Of a DNA stretch of 64,000 nt, positions 18,066-27,263 are shown in pieces. The translations under genes and the position numbers were made by a program. The notes under the pieces are model-generated. The model had not been told where the DNA came from. It searched no databases and saw only the letters and a program-made list of their open reading frames with translations. Position 1 is the first letter of the stretch, and each line of letters begins with the position of its first letter. This DNA is from Pusillimonas sp. T2 (lineage in GTDB: Bacteria; Pseudomonadota; Gammaproteobacteria; Burkholderiales; Burkholderiaceae_B), in NCBI RefSeq assembly GCF_002236805.1, contig NZ_NIQA01000002.1, positions 50,782 through 114,781 of the forward strand, written 5' to 3'.

Positions 18066-19454
18066 GTGACGACCTCTTCCTTTCCCGACGCTGTTTTTAA
18101 AGCCTACGACATTCGTGGCACAGTCCCCGAACAGATTAACCCCGACTTTGCCCATCACCTGGGTCTGGCGCTGGCTAAGCAAGCCATCAGCGAAGGCGTT
18201 GATACGCTGGTCGTGGGTTACGACGGTCGTCTGAGCAGCCCTGCGTTGTCGCAAGCGCTGCAAGGGGGCATTCAGGCAGGCGGCGTCAACACGCTGGACC
18301 TGGGTTGCGTACCTACACCACTGGTTTACTTTGCTGCACACACTAAAAAAACCGGCTCGGGCGTGGCAATTACGGGTAGCCACAACCCGCCCAATTACAA
18401 CGGCTTCAAAATGATGATGGCCGGAAAAACGCTATATGGCGCGGGTGTGCAAACCCTGAAAGCCAGCATGAATCAAGGCAATATGCCGGTCGCTGCGACG
18501 CCTGGCAAAGGCACACATTACGCCCCCATCACTGACTATATTCAACGCATTGTTGGCGACATCAAGCTCACGCGGCCCATGAAAATCGCCATTGACTGCG
18601 GCAACGGCGTAGGCGGCGCAGTCGCACCTGCCCTGTTCCGCGCACTGGGTTGCGAGGTCACCGAACTGTTCTGTGAAGTGGACGGCAATTTCCCCAATCA
18701 CCACCCCGACCCGGCCGACCCGCACAACCTCGAGGACTTGATCCAAACGGTTAAAACTACCGACTGCGAACTGGGCCTGGCCTTCGACGGTGACGCCGAC
18801 CGCCTGGGTGTGGTCACCAAGTCGGGGCAAATCATCTGGCCTGACCGTCAACTCATTTTGTATGCACAAGACGTACTGCAACGCGAGCCCGGCGCCACCA
18901 TTATTTTCGATGTAAAATGCAGCCGCCACGTTGCCCAGTCTATTCGTGCCGCCGGCGGGCAACCACTTATGTGGCAAACCGGCCATTCGATGATCAAGGC
19001 CAAACTGGCCGAAACCGGCGCGCCACTGGCCGGCGAAATGAGCGGCCATACCTTCTTCAAAGAGCGCTGGTTTGGCTTCGACGACGGCTTGTACACCGGT
19101 GCCCGGCTGCTCGAAATCGTGTCTCGTCAGGCCGACGCATCCGCGCTACTAGAGGCGCTGCCTCAGGGCGTATCAACACCCGAGCTGAAGATTGAGATGA
19201 ATGAAGGTGAGCCGCACGCACTGATCGCGCGGCTTCAAGCCGAGGGGCGATTCGCAACGGCAACCGAAATAAACACCATCGACGGCGTTCGCGCCGAATA
19301 TAGCGATGGTTTCGGGTTGGCTCGTGCCTCGAACACTACCCCGGTTGTGGTGCTGCGCTTTGAGGGCGACAATGCGCAAGCGTTGGAACGCATCCAGGCC
19401 GAGTTCCGTCAAGCGCTGTCGGCCTTGGCACCTCAGGCACGGTTACCGTTTTAA
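18066..19454 (+). CDS. manB: phosphomannomutase/phosphoglucomutase (AlgC/ManB family)
   Basis: The enzyme interconverts hexose 1- and 6-phosphates to feed sugar nucleotides. The start is a GTG (18066) behind a CAGGA ribosome site. The 462-residue product contains the phosphoserine loop TGSHNPPNYNGFK (S105), the metal-binding loop DGDADRLG (D241, D243, D245), the sugar-binding GEMSGH motif and a C-terminal phosphate-binding SNTTP segment. Its 3' end overlaps the tail of the convergent double glycosyltransferase gene by 12 bp, placing it at the border of the polysaccharide locus, where it may supply Glc-1-P or Man-1-P. Confidence 0.94.
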   Translation: MTTSSFPDAVFKAYDIRGTVPEQINPDFAHHLGLALAKQAISEGVDTLVVGYDGRLSSPALSQALQGGIQAGGVNTLDLGCVPTPLVYFAAHTKKTGSGVAITGSHNPPNYNGFKMMMAGKTLYGAGVQTLKASMNQGNMPVAATPGKGTHYAPITDYIQRIVGDIKLTRPMKIAIDCGNGVGGAVAPALFRALGCEVTELFCEVDGNFPNHHPDPADPHNLEDLIQTVKTTDCELGLAFDGDADRLGVVTKSGQIIWPDRQLILYAQDVLQREPGATIIFDVKCSRHVAQSIRAAGGQPLMWQTGHSMIKAKLAETGAPLAGEMSGHTFFKERWFGFDDGLYTGARLLEIVSRQADASALLEALPQGVSTPELKIEMNEGEPHALIARLQAEGRFATATEINTIDGVRAEYSDGFGLARASNTTPVVVLRFEGDNAQALERIQAEFRQALSALAPQARLPF

Positions 19455-21710
19455 CAACGACTCGTACAACTGCAAATGGGCCTGCTGCACTAGCCGAATA
19501 TCAAACACGCGTTCGGCCAGTTGTCGGCCGGCCCTGCCCATTTGTTGACGTAGTTCAGGGTTTTCGGCCAAGCGCACCACTGCGTCAGCCAGGGCCTGCG
19601 CGTCACGCGCAGGCACCAGCACCCCGGTTTCGCCAGGCTCAATGGCATCGCGGCAACCCGGTACGTCGGTTGTCACTACCGCGCGGCCGCTAGCCGCCGC
19701 TTCAATCAGCGACTTGGGCAGACCCTCGCGATACGAGGGCAGTACGGCGATATGCGACGACTGGTACAGCTCGGCAATATCCGTGCGCTCGCCCAAACAC
19801 TCGACCACACCCTCTTGTTGCCACGCTTTCAGTGTCTCTTCGTTTACGCTGGCTGGGTTGATCACGTCAGGGCTACCGACCAGTACCCAACGTAAGCCCG
19901 ACGGATGCCCACGCGTGAGACGCGCTGCCTCGACAAACTCGTTGACGCCTTTGTCGTGCAACAAGCGCGACACCATAATGGCCACCGGCGCGCCACCGGG
20001 CTCAGGCAATGCAGGAAACTCGTTCAGATCGACCCCCGACCCGCGAATCATGACCACCTGCCCCGGCCGTAACGCTCCGGCTGCCTGCAACATATCGCGG
20101 TCACCACCGTTCTGGAATATGACCCGACTGTGGGGATGGCCGAGCGCCAATCGGTACAAACGTGTTGCCGCCCAACGAATAAGGTTGCGTTTAGGGTCGC
20201 CCCCGGTAAACACAAAGCCCAGCCCGGACACTGCCCCGATAAAGGCCGGCACTTTAGCCAGGCGCGCCGCTATCCCGCCGTATAACAAAGGCTTGATGGT
20301 GACGGCATGAACGATGGCGGGACGCTGCTGAATAAACAAGCGGCGAAACGCCAACATGGTCAGAAGCTCGCGAAACGGGTTGCGCCCACTGCGTGACATG
20401 GGGATGACATGGTGGCGGAAACCCAAGGCCTGGATTTGTGGCACGGTCGGGCCATCCATGGTCGCCACATGCACGTCGAACCCAGCCTCGCGCGCGGCTA
20501 GCGCCAAGGGCAAGCGGTGCGACAGGAAAAAGGCGGGGTTATTGATCGCAAACATCAGGCGACGGCGACCGGCCAATTCGTGCCAATGCGCACGGTAGGC
20601 TTCGACCATCGCCGACAAACTAAAGAATCGCGCCACACGCTCACGCCCTTTTTGAAGGCGGGTTGCCATATCGGGCTTGCCCAATTGCGCTAAGGCCTGA
20701 TTTAGCGCGTCGGACAAGGCCTCGCTGTTTTGCGCAGGCGCAACCCAACCCAAGGTACTGACAATGCGCGACGCATCGCCGACATCGGTTACCACATTGG
20801 CAACGCCCACGGCCATGGCTTCGGCCACCACATTGGGAAACCCTTCAGCGCAACTGGACAATACATGAATATCAAGCGCTTTCATGATGTCGGGCACATC
20901 GTCGCGTCGCCCTAGCAGCAATACCCTGTCGCGCAGGCCATGCCGTTCAATAAGCGACATGAGCTGTGTATTGTTTTCGTCAACCTGATGGCCGACCAGC
21001 ACCAACTTTAGTTTGGGGTGCGTTTGCGCACTACGCGCAACGGCAGCCAATAAATTGGCGTGGTCTTTCAGTGGGTTCCAGCGCGCAATACACCCCAACA
21101 AAGGTGTATCGAGCGACACATGAAGCTGCGACCGCATGCGCAAACGCACCTCAGGGTCAGGTTTCCAACGCGACAGGTCGTATCCGTTGGGGATAACGCG
21201 AAAAAGGTTGGCCCGGTACCCCCACGACTTATGACGGTGGGCGGCGTTATCGGCGCAAGCCACAATGCCCGCAGGAATAACGCCTGAAGTACGAGCGCAC
21301 AGCCACGCAATGGCCCGACTGACTCGGCTGGCCTTGTGCAAGTTGGCGCCCGAGTTGCGAATACCCCAGGACACCGCCCGAATACCAGCGAGGCGTGCAA
21401 CCACGCCGCCCACCAGATCGGCGTGGTACATCCAGGTTTGTACGACATCGGGCGACAACTGGCGCAACAGGCGATACATTTCGCGCAGACCAGACCAGGT
21501 CAGCCTGCCAGAGGGCATGTCAAGCGTCAGCACATTAACGCCGGCCTCACGCAATCGGGGACCAAACACGCCAGCGTCGGTCATGGAAATGACGGTATGA
21601 CGATCTTTTTGTTCGGGTGCCGTCAACAAACGGTGCAACACGGTTTCGGCCCCACCGTGCCCCAGCCCCGAAATGATATGAACGATGTGCAGAACGGTCG
21701 TATCAGTCAT
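19443..21710 (-). CDS. double glycosyltransferase: two complete GT4 enzymes fused in one polypeptide
   Basis: A 755-residue protein made of two full GT4 (GT-B fold) modules. Module 1 (about 1-378) starts with IVHIISGLGHGGAETVLHRL and has the EX7E motif EGFPNVVAEA (E289, E297). Module 2 (about 385-755) starts MFAINNPAFFLSHRLPLALA and has EX7E at E662/E670 (EGLPKSLIEA), with a PglA/BplE-like acceptor region. The join is short (HELAGRRRL). An internal ATG at 20555 has no visible ribosome site, so one polypeptide is expected. It is the last gene of the polysaccharide operon and probably adds two successive sugars. Donors are not predictable. Confidence 0.9.
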   Translation of the reverse strand: MTDTTVLHIVHIISGLGHGGAETVLHRLLTAPEQKDRHTVISMTDAGVFGPRLREAGVNVLTLDMPSGRLTWSGLREMYRLLRQLSPDVVQTWMYHADLVGGVVARLAGIRAVSWGIRNSGANLHKASRVSRAIAWLCARTSGVIPAGIVACADNAAHRHKSWGYRANLFRVIPNGYDLSRWKPDPEVRLRMRSQLHVSLDTPLLGCIARWNPLKDHANLLAAVARSAQTHPKLKLVLVGHQVDENNTQLMSLIERHGLRDRVLLLGRRDDVPDIMKALDIHVLSSCAEGFPNVVAEAMAVGVANVVTDVGDASRIVSTLGWVAPAQNSEALSDALNQALAQLGKPDMATRLQKGRERVARFFSLSAMVEAYRAHWHELAGRRRLMFAINNPAFFLSHRLPLALAAREAGFDVHVATMDGPTVPQIQALGFRHHVIPMSRSGRNPFRELLTMLAFRRLFIQQRPAIVHAVTIKPLLYGGIAARLAKVPAFIGAVSGLGFVFTGGDPKRNLIRWAATRLYRLALGHPHSRVIFQNGGDRDMLQAAGALRPGQVVMIRGSGVDLNEFPALPEPGGAPVAIMVSRLLHDKGVNEFVEAARLTRGHPSGLRWVLVGSPDVINPASVNEETLKAWQQEGVVECLGERTDIAELYQSSHIAVLPSYREGLPKSLIEAAASGRAVVTTDVPGCRDAIEPGETGVLVPARDAQALADAVVRLAENPELRQQMGRAGRQLAERVFDIRLVQQAHLQLYESLLKR

Positions 21711-22824
21711 TGTGCTTTGTTACCCTGGAAAGAACCCCGCCCCATTGCTTAACCACAGCAGACAGGCTGAATCGGGCCCGCACAGACTGCGCTGCCCCTT
21801 TACCCAGTTGTTGCCGTTGATCGGCATCGCCCAACAAGGCGCGCAAACCCGCGACAAACTTGTCTTCGTCGCCTAACGGCACCAACACAGCATGTTGACC
21901 GTCTTCGGTCAGCTCGCGCGGACCACTGGGGCAGTCGTACACAACAGCGGGCAGCCCAAGCGCCATCGCCTCGAGCAATACATTGGGAAAACCCTCTACA
22001 GAGGACGTCATGACAAACGCACTTGCCTTTTGCAGCTCGATCCACGGCGACGTCGTACGCCCCGGCATAAGCACCCTACCCGAAAGCCCCATTTGCTGAA
22101 CCTTTAATTCGAGCCCTTCACGCATGGGGCCGTCGCCAAAAATATAAAGATCCCACTGCGGGAAATTGGTGTGAATGCGCGAAAACATGTCTATCAAACG
22201 GTCGAATTGCTTGTTGGGCATAAACCGGCCCATGGCGACAAGACGGAAACGACCGCTGTCATCGGGCATAAGCGACGAAAGCGCCATGTCGTCGAGCTCC
22301 GGTGGCATCGGATTGGGCAATACGTCGAGGCTGGGCATGTTCGGCACCATCTGCGCAAAAGCGCTGGCCGTTGCCTGGGTTTGAACACAAACCGCCGTTG
22401 CGCGTCGGTACAGCCATCGGCGCAGCATCGACAATACCCGCCCGCTGCTGTCGCTGAACGCCGGATTAGTACGCTCGCATACCACGACAGGCACGGTCAG
22501 CCCCCAAGTGGCCAATAACGTCATGACATTGACATTGGTCAGGAAAGAAACAACAACATCGGGCTGCGCGTCGGACACAAACCGACGCATCTGGCGTAAC
22601 TTTAAAAACGGCGAACGCCACGAATGAGCGCCGGCACCTAACCGATCAGCAAGCCATTCGACCTGCACATTTGATGCCAGCGGATAAAAACTATGTCCCT
22701 TAACGGGATAGGTCGGCATGAGCAGCACGTGATGACCCTGCGACGCCCAGGCGTTGCACAGCGTTGCCGCAACACGTTCGGCACCGCCTGCATTCATCGA
22801 GCTGACCAGGAGCGCGATTTTCAT
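21703..22824 (-). CDS. GT4-family glycosyltransferase
   Basis: A 373-residue GT-B enzyme. The N-terminus IALLVSSMNAGGAERVAATL is the usual acceptor-domain start and the C-terminal donor domain has the EX7E motif EGFPNVLLEAMALG with a downstream CPSGPRELTEDG. It is likely a cytoplasmic, retaining transferase acting on an undecaprenyl-linked oligosaccharide. The start overlaps the end of the upstream amidotransferase gene by 4 bp and its end overlaps the double glycosyltransferase start by 8 bp, so translation is coupled. Confidence 0.93.
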   Translation of the reverse strand: MKIALLVSSMNAGGAERVAATLCNAWASQGHHVLLMPTYPVKGHSFYPLASNVQVEWLADRLGAGAHSWRSPFLKLRQMRRFVSDAQPDVVVSFLTNVNVMTLLATWGLTVPVVVCERTNPAFSDSSGRVLSMLRRWLYRRATAVCVQTQATASAFAQMVPNMPSLDVLPNPMPPELDDMALSSLMPDDSGRFRLVAMGRFMPNKQFDRLIDMFSRIHTNFPQWDLYIFGDGPMREGLELKVQQMGLSGRVLMPGRTTSPWIELQKASAFVMTSSVEGFPNVLLEAMALGLPAVVYDCPSGPRELTEDGQHAVLVPLGDEDKFVAGLRALLGDADQRQQLGKGAAQSVRARFSLSAVVKQWGGVLSRVTKHND

Positions 22825-24731
22825 GCCGAGAGGCCTTCGTTCGATTTCGCGTCAAGCCAGGCCTGCGTCATTAACACCCCCCACAAGTGGGCGCTCCAAT
22901 CGTGATGACCCGCCAAATGCGACTGCCATTTTTTCATGACAGGCTCGGCATTGAACACACCATGGCGCGCAAGATGCGCTGGGTCGAGCAGACTTTGCGC
23001 CCAGTCTTTTAATGGACCACGCAGCCACTGCCCGACAGGTACGCCAAACCCCTTCTTGGGCCGGTCAATGAGCACTTCGGGCACATGGCGATAAAGCACT
23101 TGCCGCAGCAACCATTTGCCCTGCCCGTCGCGAAACTTGTATTGCGGTGTCAGGCGCTGCGAAAACGCATACACACGGTGATCCAGTAAAGGCACGCGTG
23201 TTTCCAGGCTGGCCGCCATGGCAGCCCGGTCGACTTTAACGAGGATATCATCAGGTAGATAGGTCAGCGTATCCAACAGCATCATGTGATCGGAAAACGG
23301 CAGGCCACTGGGTTGATCGAATACTGTGGGCGCCAGGCGTCCACCGTTAATTACGGCCGAGGGGTCTTCCCAGTACGACACAAACTGACGATAAAACGGC
23401 CCCGAGCCCTCAGCGTGCATCAGACGACCGAATTTATCGAGCTGCCCGGCACCGTTGCCAGGCCAAGCGCGACCGAACGTTTGTGCCAGCGAGCCAAATG
23501 GCTTGCGCATCAAACCCGGCATGCTGCTGCGCTTGTCCCACCAGCGCTGCGCACGCTGATAACGCGAATAACCGCCGAAAAGTTCATCGCCCCCATCGCC
23601 CGACAAAGCGACCGTCACGTGCTGACTGGCCATTTGCATCAGCAACACGGTGGGAATCTGGGAAGAGTCGGCAAAAGGTTCGTCGTAAATGTCAGGCAGC
23701 CGCGGAACGACATCCAGGGCATCTTGTGCCGACACATACAATTCGGTGTGCCGTGTTCCCAGGTGCGCAGCCACCTCACGCGCATATTCGGCCTCGTTGA
23801 ACGCGGGCTCGTCGAAACCAATGGCGTATGTATTGACGGCGTTGGCGCTCAGCGCTTGCATCAGGGCTACAACCAGCGACGAGTCGACACCACCGGACAA
23901 AAAGGCACCCAAAGGCACGTCGGCCATCATTTGACCGCGAATCGCCGTCATCAACACTTCTTCAAGAGCGTCGACGGCATCCTCTTCGCGAGAAAAACTC
24001 AGCGCCTGCGACTTGCTTTCTTCGGCCACCTGTCGCGCCGACCAATACGCCGAGGCCGGCGGCAAATTGCGCTGCCGGCAGTCTTCGACGGTCAGCGTAA
24101 TGTAGTGTCCGGGCGGCAGCTTTTTAATGTCTTCGTAAACGCTGAATGGCGCCGGAATATAGTTGTGACGCATCATCAGCGTCAGTGCGGTTTTGTCGAG
24201 CGCGGTATTGAAACCGGGCATACCGCGCAGCGCCTTAAGTTCGGAAGCGAAAACCAGCGCTTCGCCGGCATGGCCCCAATACAGCGGCTTTTCGCCCATG
24301 CGGTCGCGTGCCAACGAGAGTGTTCGGGCATCGCGATCCCAGACCGCAAAAGCAAACATGCCCACCAACGACCGCAATGTGGTTTCGAGCCCCCAGGCGG
24401 CAATGGCTGCGAGCAGGGTTTCGGTGTCGGAGTGGCCCCGCCAGTCGGGCGCCTGACTTTGCACCTGCAACAACTCGCGCAGCGCCAGATGATTGTAAAT
24501 TTCGCCGTTAAGCACAACCACATAACGACCGCAAGCCGACACCATGGGCTGATGACCGGCTTCGGACAAATCAATGATGGCCAGCCGCACATGGCCCAGA
24601 CCAATATTGGCGTCGGCGTCCTCCCAATAACCCTGACTGTCCGGCCCACGATGCTTCATCACCTTGCGGCTGTTGGCCAGAACATTCTGCCGGTCATTCA
24701 GCGGGCCCCAGGCCCCAACAATTCCACACAT
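22821..24731 (-). CDS. asparagine synthase-like glutamine-dependent amidotransferase
   Basis: A 636-residue protein with a class II glutamine amidotransferase domain (catalytic C2 in MCGIVGAWG) and a C-terminal ATP-pyrophosphatase/synthetase domain (SGGVDSS; ALSGDGGDELFGGYSRY). The ATG at 24731 exposes C2 after methionine removal, which the mechanism requires, so longer starts are rejected. Homologues in polysaccharide loci (WbpS type) are thought to amidate uronic acids rather than to make asparagine. Neighbouring TviB/TviC-type genes predict such a uronic acid here, which favours the sugar-amidation role over primary asparagine synthesis. Confidence 0.9.
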   Translation of the reverse strand: MCGIVGAWGPLNDRQNVLANSRKVMKHRGPDSQGYWEDADANIGLGHVRLAIIDLSEAGHQPMVSACGRYVVVLNGEIYNHLALRELLQVQSQAPDWRGHSDTETLLAAIAAWGLETTLRSLVGMFAFAVWDRDARTLSLARDRMGEKPLYWGHAGEALVFASELKALRGMPGFNTALDKTALTLMMRHNYIPAPFSVYEDIKKLPPGHYITLTVEDCRQRNLPPASAYWSARQVAEESKSQALSFSREEDAVDALEEVLMTAIRGQMMADVPLGAFLSGGVDSSLVVALMQALSANAVNTYAIGFDEPAFNEAEYAREVAAHLGTRHTELYVSAQDALDVVPRLPDIYDEPFADSSQIPTVLLMQMASQHVTVALSGDGGDELFGGYSRYQRAQRWWDKRSSMPGLMRKPFGSLAQTFGRAWPGNGAGQLDKFGRLMHAEGSGPFYRQFVSYWEDPSAVINGGRLAPTVFDQPSGLPFSDHMMLLDTLTYLPDDILVKVDRAAMAASLETRVPLLDHRVYAFSQRLTPQYKFRDGQGKWLLRQVLYRHVPEVLIDRPKKGFGVPVGQWLRGPLKDWAQSLLDPAHLARHGVFNAEPVMKKWQSHLAGHHDWSAHLWGVLMTQAWLDAKSNEGLSA

Positions 24732-24744
24732 AATTACCCTTTTT

Positions 24745-25890
24745 TCAGGCTGTTTTACCCGGATCGGCAGCGTCGACAAACACCTGACGCCACAGCGCCA
24801 TGACCCGGGCCGACGAAAAGCGGTCGCGCACATCGATGGCGCGCCTGGCCATGGCCTCGCGCTTTTGCGCGCGGGACATCAGGTCGGACAAATGGGCTGC
24901 CAAGGCCTCGACATCTTCAGACGGGCTGACCAAAACACCATCAATACCGTCACGGACGATTTCCCGCGGGCCTGTTTCACAATCGAAAGCTACAGCGGCC
25001 AACCCACTGGCCATGGCCTCTAGCAAAGTATTCGACAACCCTTCGACCCTCGAGCTGAGGACGTAAAGATCGGACTGCTCGTACCAGTGGCCGACGTTAC
25101 CGACGCGACCTGGCATCGTAACCCTGTCGGCCAGACCCAGCGCTTCGATTTGCGCTTGTAGGTTTTCGCGCTCGGGCCCCTCGCCCAACAAGGTCAAGTC
25201 CCAATCGGGCAAATACTTTGCAATGGCGGCGAACGCGGTCAATAGAAGATCGAACCCTTTGTGCGGGTGCAGACGGCCAACCGCAAGTAAACGCTTGCGA
25301 CCGTGCCGCTCGGGCGGTTCGACGCACGGATCGGTCGCATCAAGCGGCCAGCGTACCGCATTGGGGATGACGCAAACCTTCGAGCCCGGCACATGCTGCG
25401 ACAACCATTGCGCCGTGCCCGATGTAAGCGCGACCACCCGTGCAGCGCGAGGATAGGCCCAGCGACGCATGCGCAACCAGAAGGTTGACAGCTCTTGCGA
25501 TGGCGGGTGCGTGTGTTCGGTGGCAATGACCCGACACGGCAACCCCCGCGCAGCGGCCACAGCCAAGACCGATGACGTCGTCATCATGCCCAGCACGAGC
25601 GTAGGCCGCACACGCCGGATCACGCGGCGTAATTTCATCACACGACGCATGTTGGCCAACAACGCACTGACCCGCCCCCGGCTGGCCCCGGCTGTACCCA
25701 GCACAATACGGCTAATGCCCGCTTGCAGTGGATAGGCATCGGACGACGCATCGGCCTGGGTAACCACGGTGACCCGATAGCCCTGGTGGTACCAATAGGC
25801 CCCCAGGTCGGCTGTGACGCGCTCGGCCCCACCCCCACTCAGGGAGTGAATCACAATCATCAAATGCGGCGCAGACTTCTTTTTAGACAC
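24745..25890 (-). CDS. GT4-family glycosyltransferase
   Basis: A GT-B glycosyltransferase. The N-terminal motif MIVIHSLSGGGAERVTADLG and donor-domain EX7E motif EGLSNTLLEAMASG are clear. The start is uncertain: a GTG at 25890 gives 381 residues, an ATG at 25860 gives 371; a longer reading would overlap the flippase gene and has no family-like sequence. It lies 13 bp upstream of the amidotransferase start and 40 bp after the flippase, in the same operon. Its sequence is close in type to the neighbouring GT at 21703, suggesting duplication within the locus. Confidence 0.9.
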   Translation of the reverse strand: MSKKKSAPHLMIVIHSLSGGGAERVTADLGAYWYHQGYRVTVVTQADASSDAYPLQAGISRIVLGTAGASRGRVSALLANMRRVMKLRRVIRRVRPTLVLGMMTTSSVLAVAAARGLPCRVIATEHTHPPSQELSTFWLRMRRWAYPRAARVVALTSGTAQWLSQHVPGSKVCVIPNAVRWPLDATDPCVEPPERHGRKRLLAVGRLHPHKGFDLLLTAFAAIAKYLPDWDLTLLGEGPERENLQAQIEALGLADRVTMPGRVGNVGHWYEQSDLYVLSSRVEGLSNTLLEAMASGLAAVAFDCETGPREIVRDGIDGVLVSPSEDVEALAAHLSDLMSRAQKREAMARRAIDVRDRFSSARVMALWRQVFVDAADPGKTA

Positions 25891-25930
25891 AACCCAACAC
25901 AACCCAAAAATACATTGAAAACCATACGGT

Positions 25931-27262
25931 TTAAGGCCGGTACCGCAAGGCCGCAACCGCATAGCATACATAGGACGACGCATACATGAAGGCGGTGGCC
26001 AACATGATGCCCTGCGCGCCATACACTGGCGCCAGAACCGCGTTCATGGCCGCCTTTACGGCAAAGTTTGCCACTGCAATGGCCGCCATGACACGATAAC
26101 GATTTTGACTGGCCAGCAACTGCACCAGAATCAACACCCCGAAATAGAAGGGCAACTGCAACAGCCCCCATCGCAATACTTCGGTTACGCGCTGCGTATC
26201 GTCGGCGCTAAAAGCACCACGCTCGAACAACAGCGCGACCCCATAGGGCGACAGCCACCAGCCGGCTGCCGTCGCGACGACACCCGCGGCCAGCATGACC
26301 ACCGACCACTTAAGCGCAACGCGCCTTCCGTAAAGAGCGTCGCCCCGGCTATGAATATCGGCCAACACGGGCAAAGCCGCCCGCCCAACCGACGCCGCAC
26401 CCACGCCAAGCACTAAGGCCAACAAGCGCGTAGCATAGCCAAGCGTGGCGTTGGTGTTGTCGCCCAGCGACGCCGCTGTGTATTGATCGATGGGGCCGAC
26501 GAAACTCATGGCCACCTGCCCGATAAGCATGACGCCTGCCGCCTTGACCAATTCGGGCCAGTGCGAAGACCCAAACCCGAATCGCGGCATGGCCAATGTT
26601 TTATCAGCCCGCCCCGCCAACCAGAGCAACAGTACCGACTGCAAAAAGTACCCGACCAGCGTACCCCACAACAGCGGCCCCACGTTGTCGACGACTCCGG
26701 CCAGCAAGACCCAGATCAAAATAACCACTGCCGGCACACTATCAAGCAACGTATTCAGATGCCGCTCGTGGGCACGCAAACGGGCAGCACTAATCCCTGC
26801 AACCAGGGTCAGCAGTGCCGCTGGCGCAAACGCCCAGGTCAGCTGCAAACTCATGGCACGGGTTTGAGGGCTTAACCCTTGCCCAGCAATCTGGAGTACC
26901 CAAGGCCACGCCAAGTAAATCAATACGGCCAATACCGTGCCCAGCGCAATGGACCAGGCCTGAAGTTCGGACAAGAACCGGTTACGCGCCTGCTCGGGTT
27001 CGCGCCGCGTGCGAACCAATACAGGGATGAGAACAACCGACAGGACACCCACTAACGTGACGGGCAGCCAACTGACCAGCGTCAAGGTGAACTGATAGGC
27101 ATCGACCGCATCGGACACGCCATAACGGTAGGCCACGGCCATTTCTTTGGCCGCCCCCGCAAACTTGCCCAGCAACAAAAACATCGCGACCCGCAGTGCT
27201 GCTTTGGCGATGCGCTGGTGATCGTGACCCAGCCGGGCAAGTTTTTGGGACAGGAAACTCAA
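25931..27262 (-). CDS. MurJ/MVF-family flippase, probable polysaccharide (Wzx-like) exporter
   Basis: A 443-residue, highly hydrophobic protein with about twelve to thirteen membrane segments. The N-terminal LLLGKFAGAAKEMAVAYRYG and DAYQFTLTL segments are typical of the MurJ/MviN (MVF) group within the MOP superfamily. It is about 70 residues shorter than canonical MurJ and lies inside the polysaccharide operon, so it most likely flips the undecaprenyl-linked repeat rather than lipid II. It directly abuts the epimerase gene (1 bp apart). Confidence 0.85.
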   Translation of the reverse strand: MSFLSQKLARLGHDHQRIAKAALRVAMFLLLGKFAGAAKEMAVAYRYGVSDAVDAYQFTLTLVSWLPVTLVGVLSVVLIPVLVRTRREPEQARNRFLSELQAWSIALGTVLAVLIYLAWPWVLQIAGQGLSPQTRAMSLQLTWAFAPAALLTLVAGISAARLRAHERHLNTLLDSVPAVVILIWVLLAGVVDNVGPLLWGTLVGYFLQSVLLLWLAGRADKTLAMPRFGFGSSHWPELVKAAGVMLIGQVAMSFVGPIDQYTAASLGDNTNATLGYATRLLALVLGVGAASVGRAALPVLADIHSRGDALYGRRVALKWSVVMLAAGVVATAAGWWLSPYGVALLFERGAFSADDTQRVTEVLRWGLLQLPFYFGVLILVQLLASQNRYRVMAAIAVANFAVKAAMNAVLAPVYGAQGIMLATAFMYASSYVCYAVAALRYRP

Positions 27263-27263
27263 A

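Noticed and set aside
20555..20600. Separate start for the second glycosyltransferase module at 20555
   Set aside because: The ATG is in frame but has no Shine-Dalgarno sequence upstream and the frame is continuous, so a fusion is the simpler reading.
23286..24803. Long open frame on + antisense to the amidotransferase gene
   Set aside because: It mirrors the third-position base bias of the real gene on the other strand, which has complete catalytic motifs; it has no ribosome site or recognisable domain.
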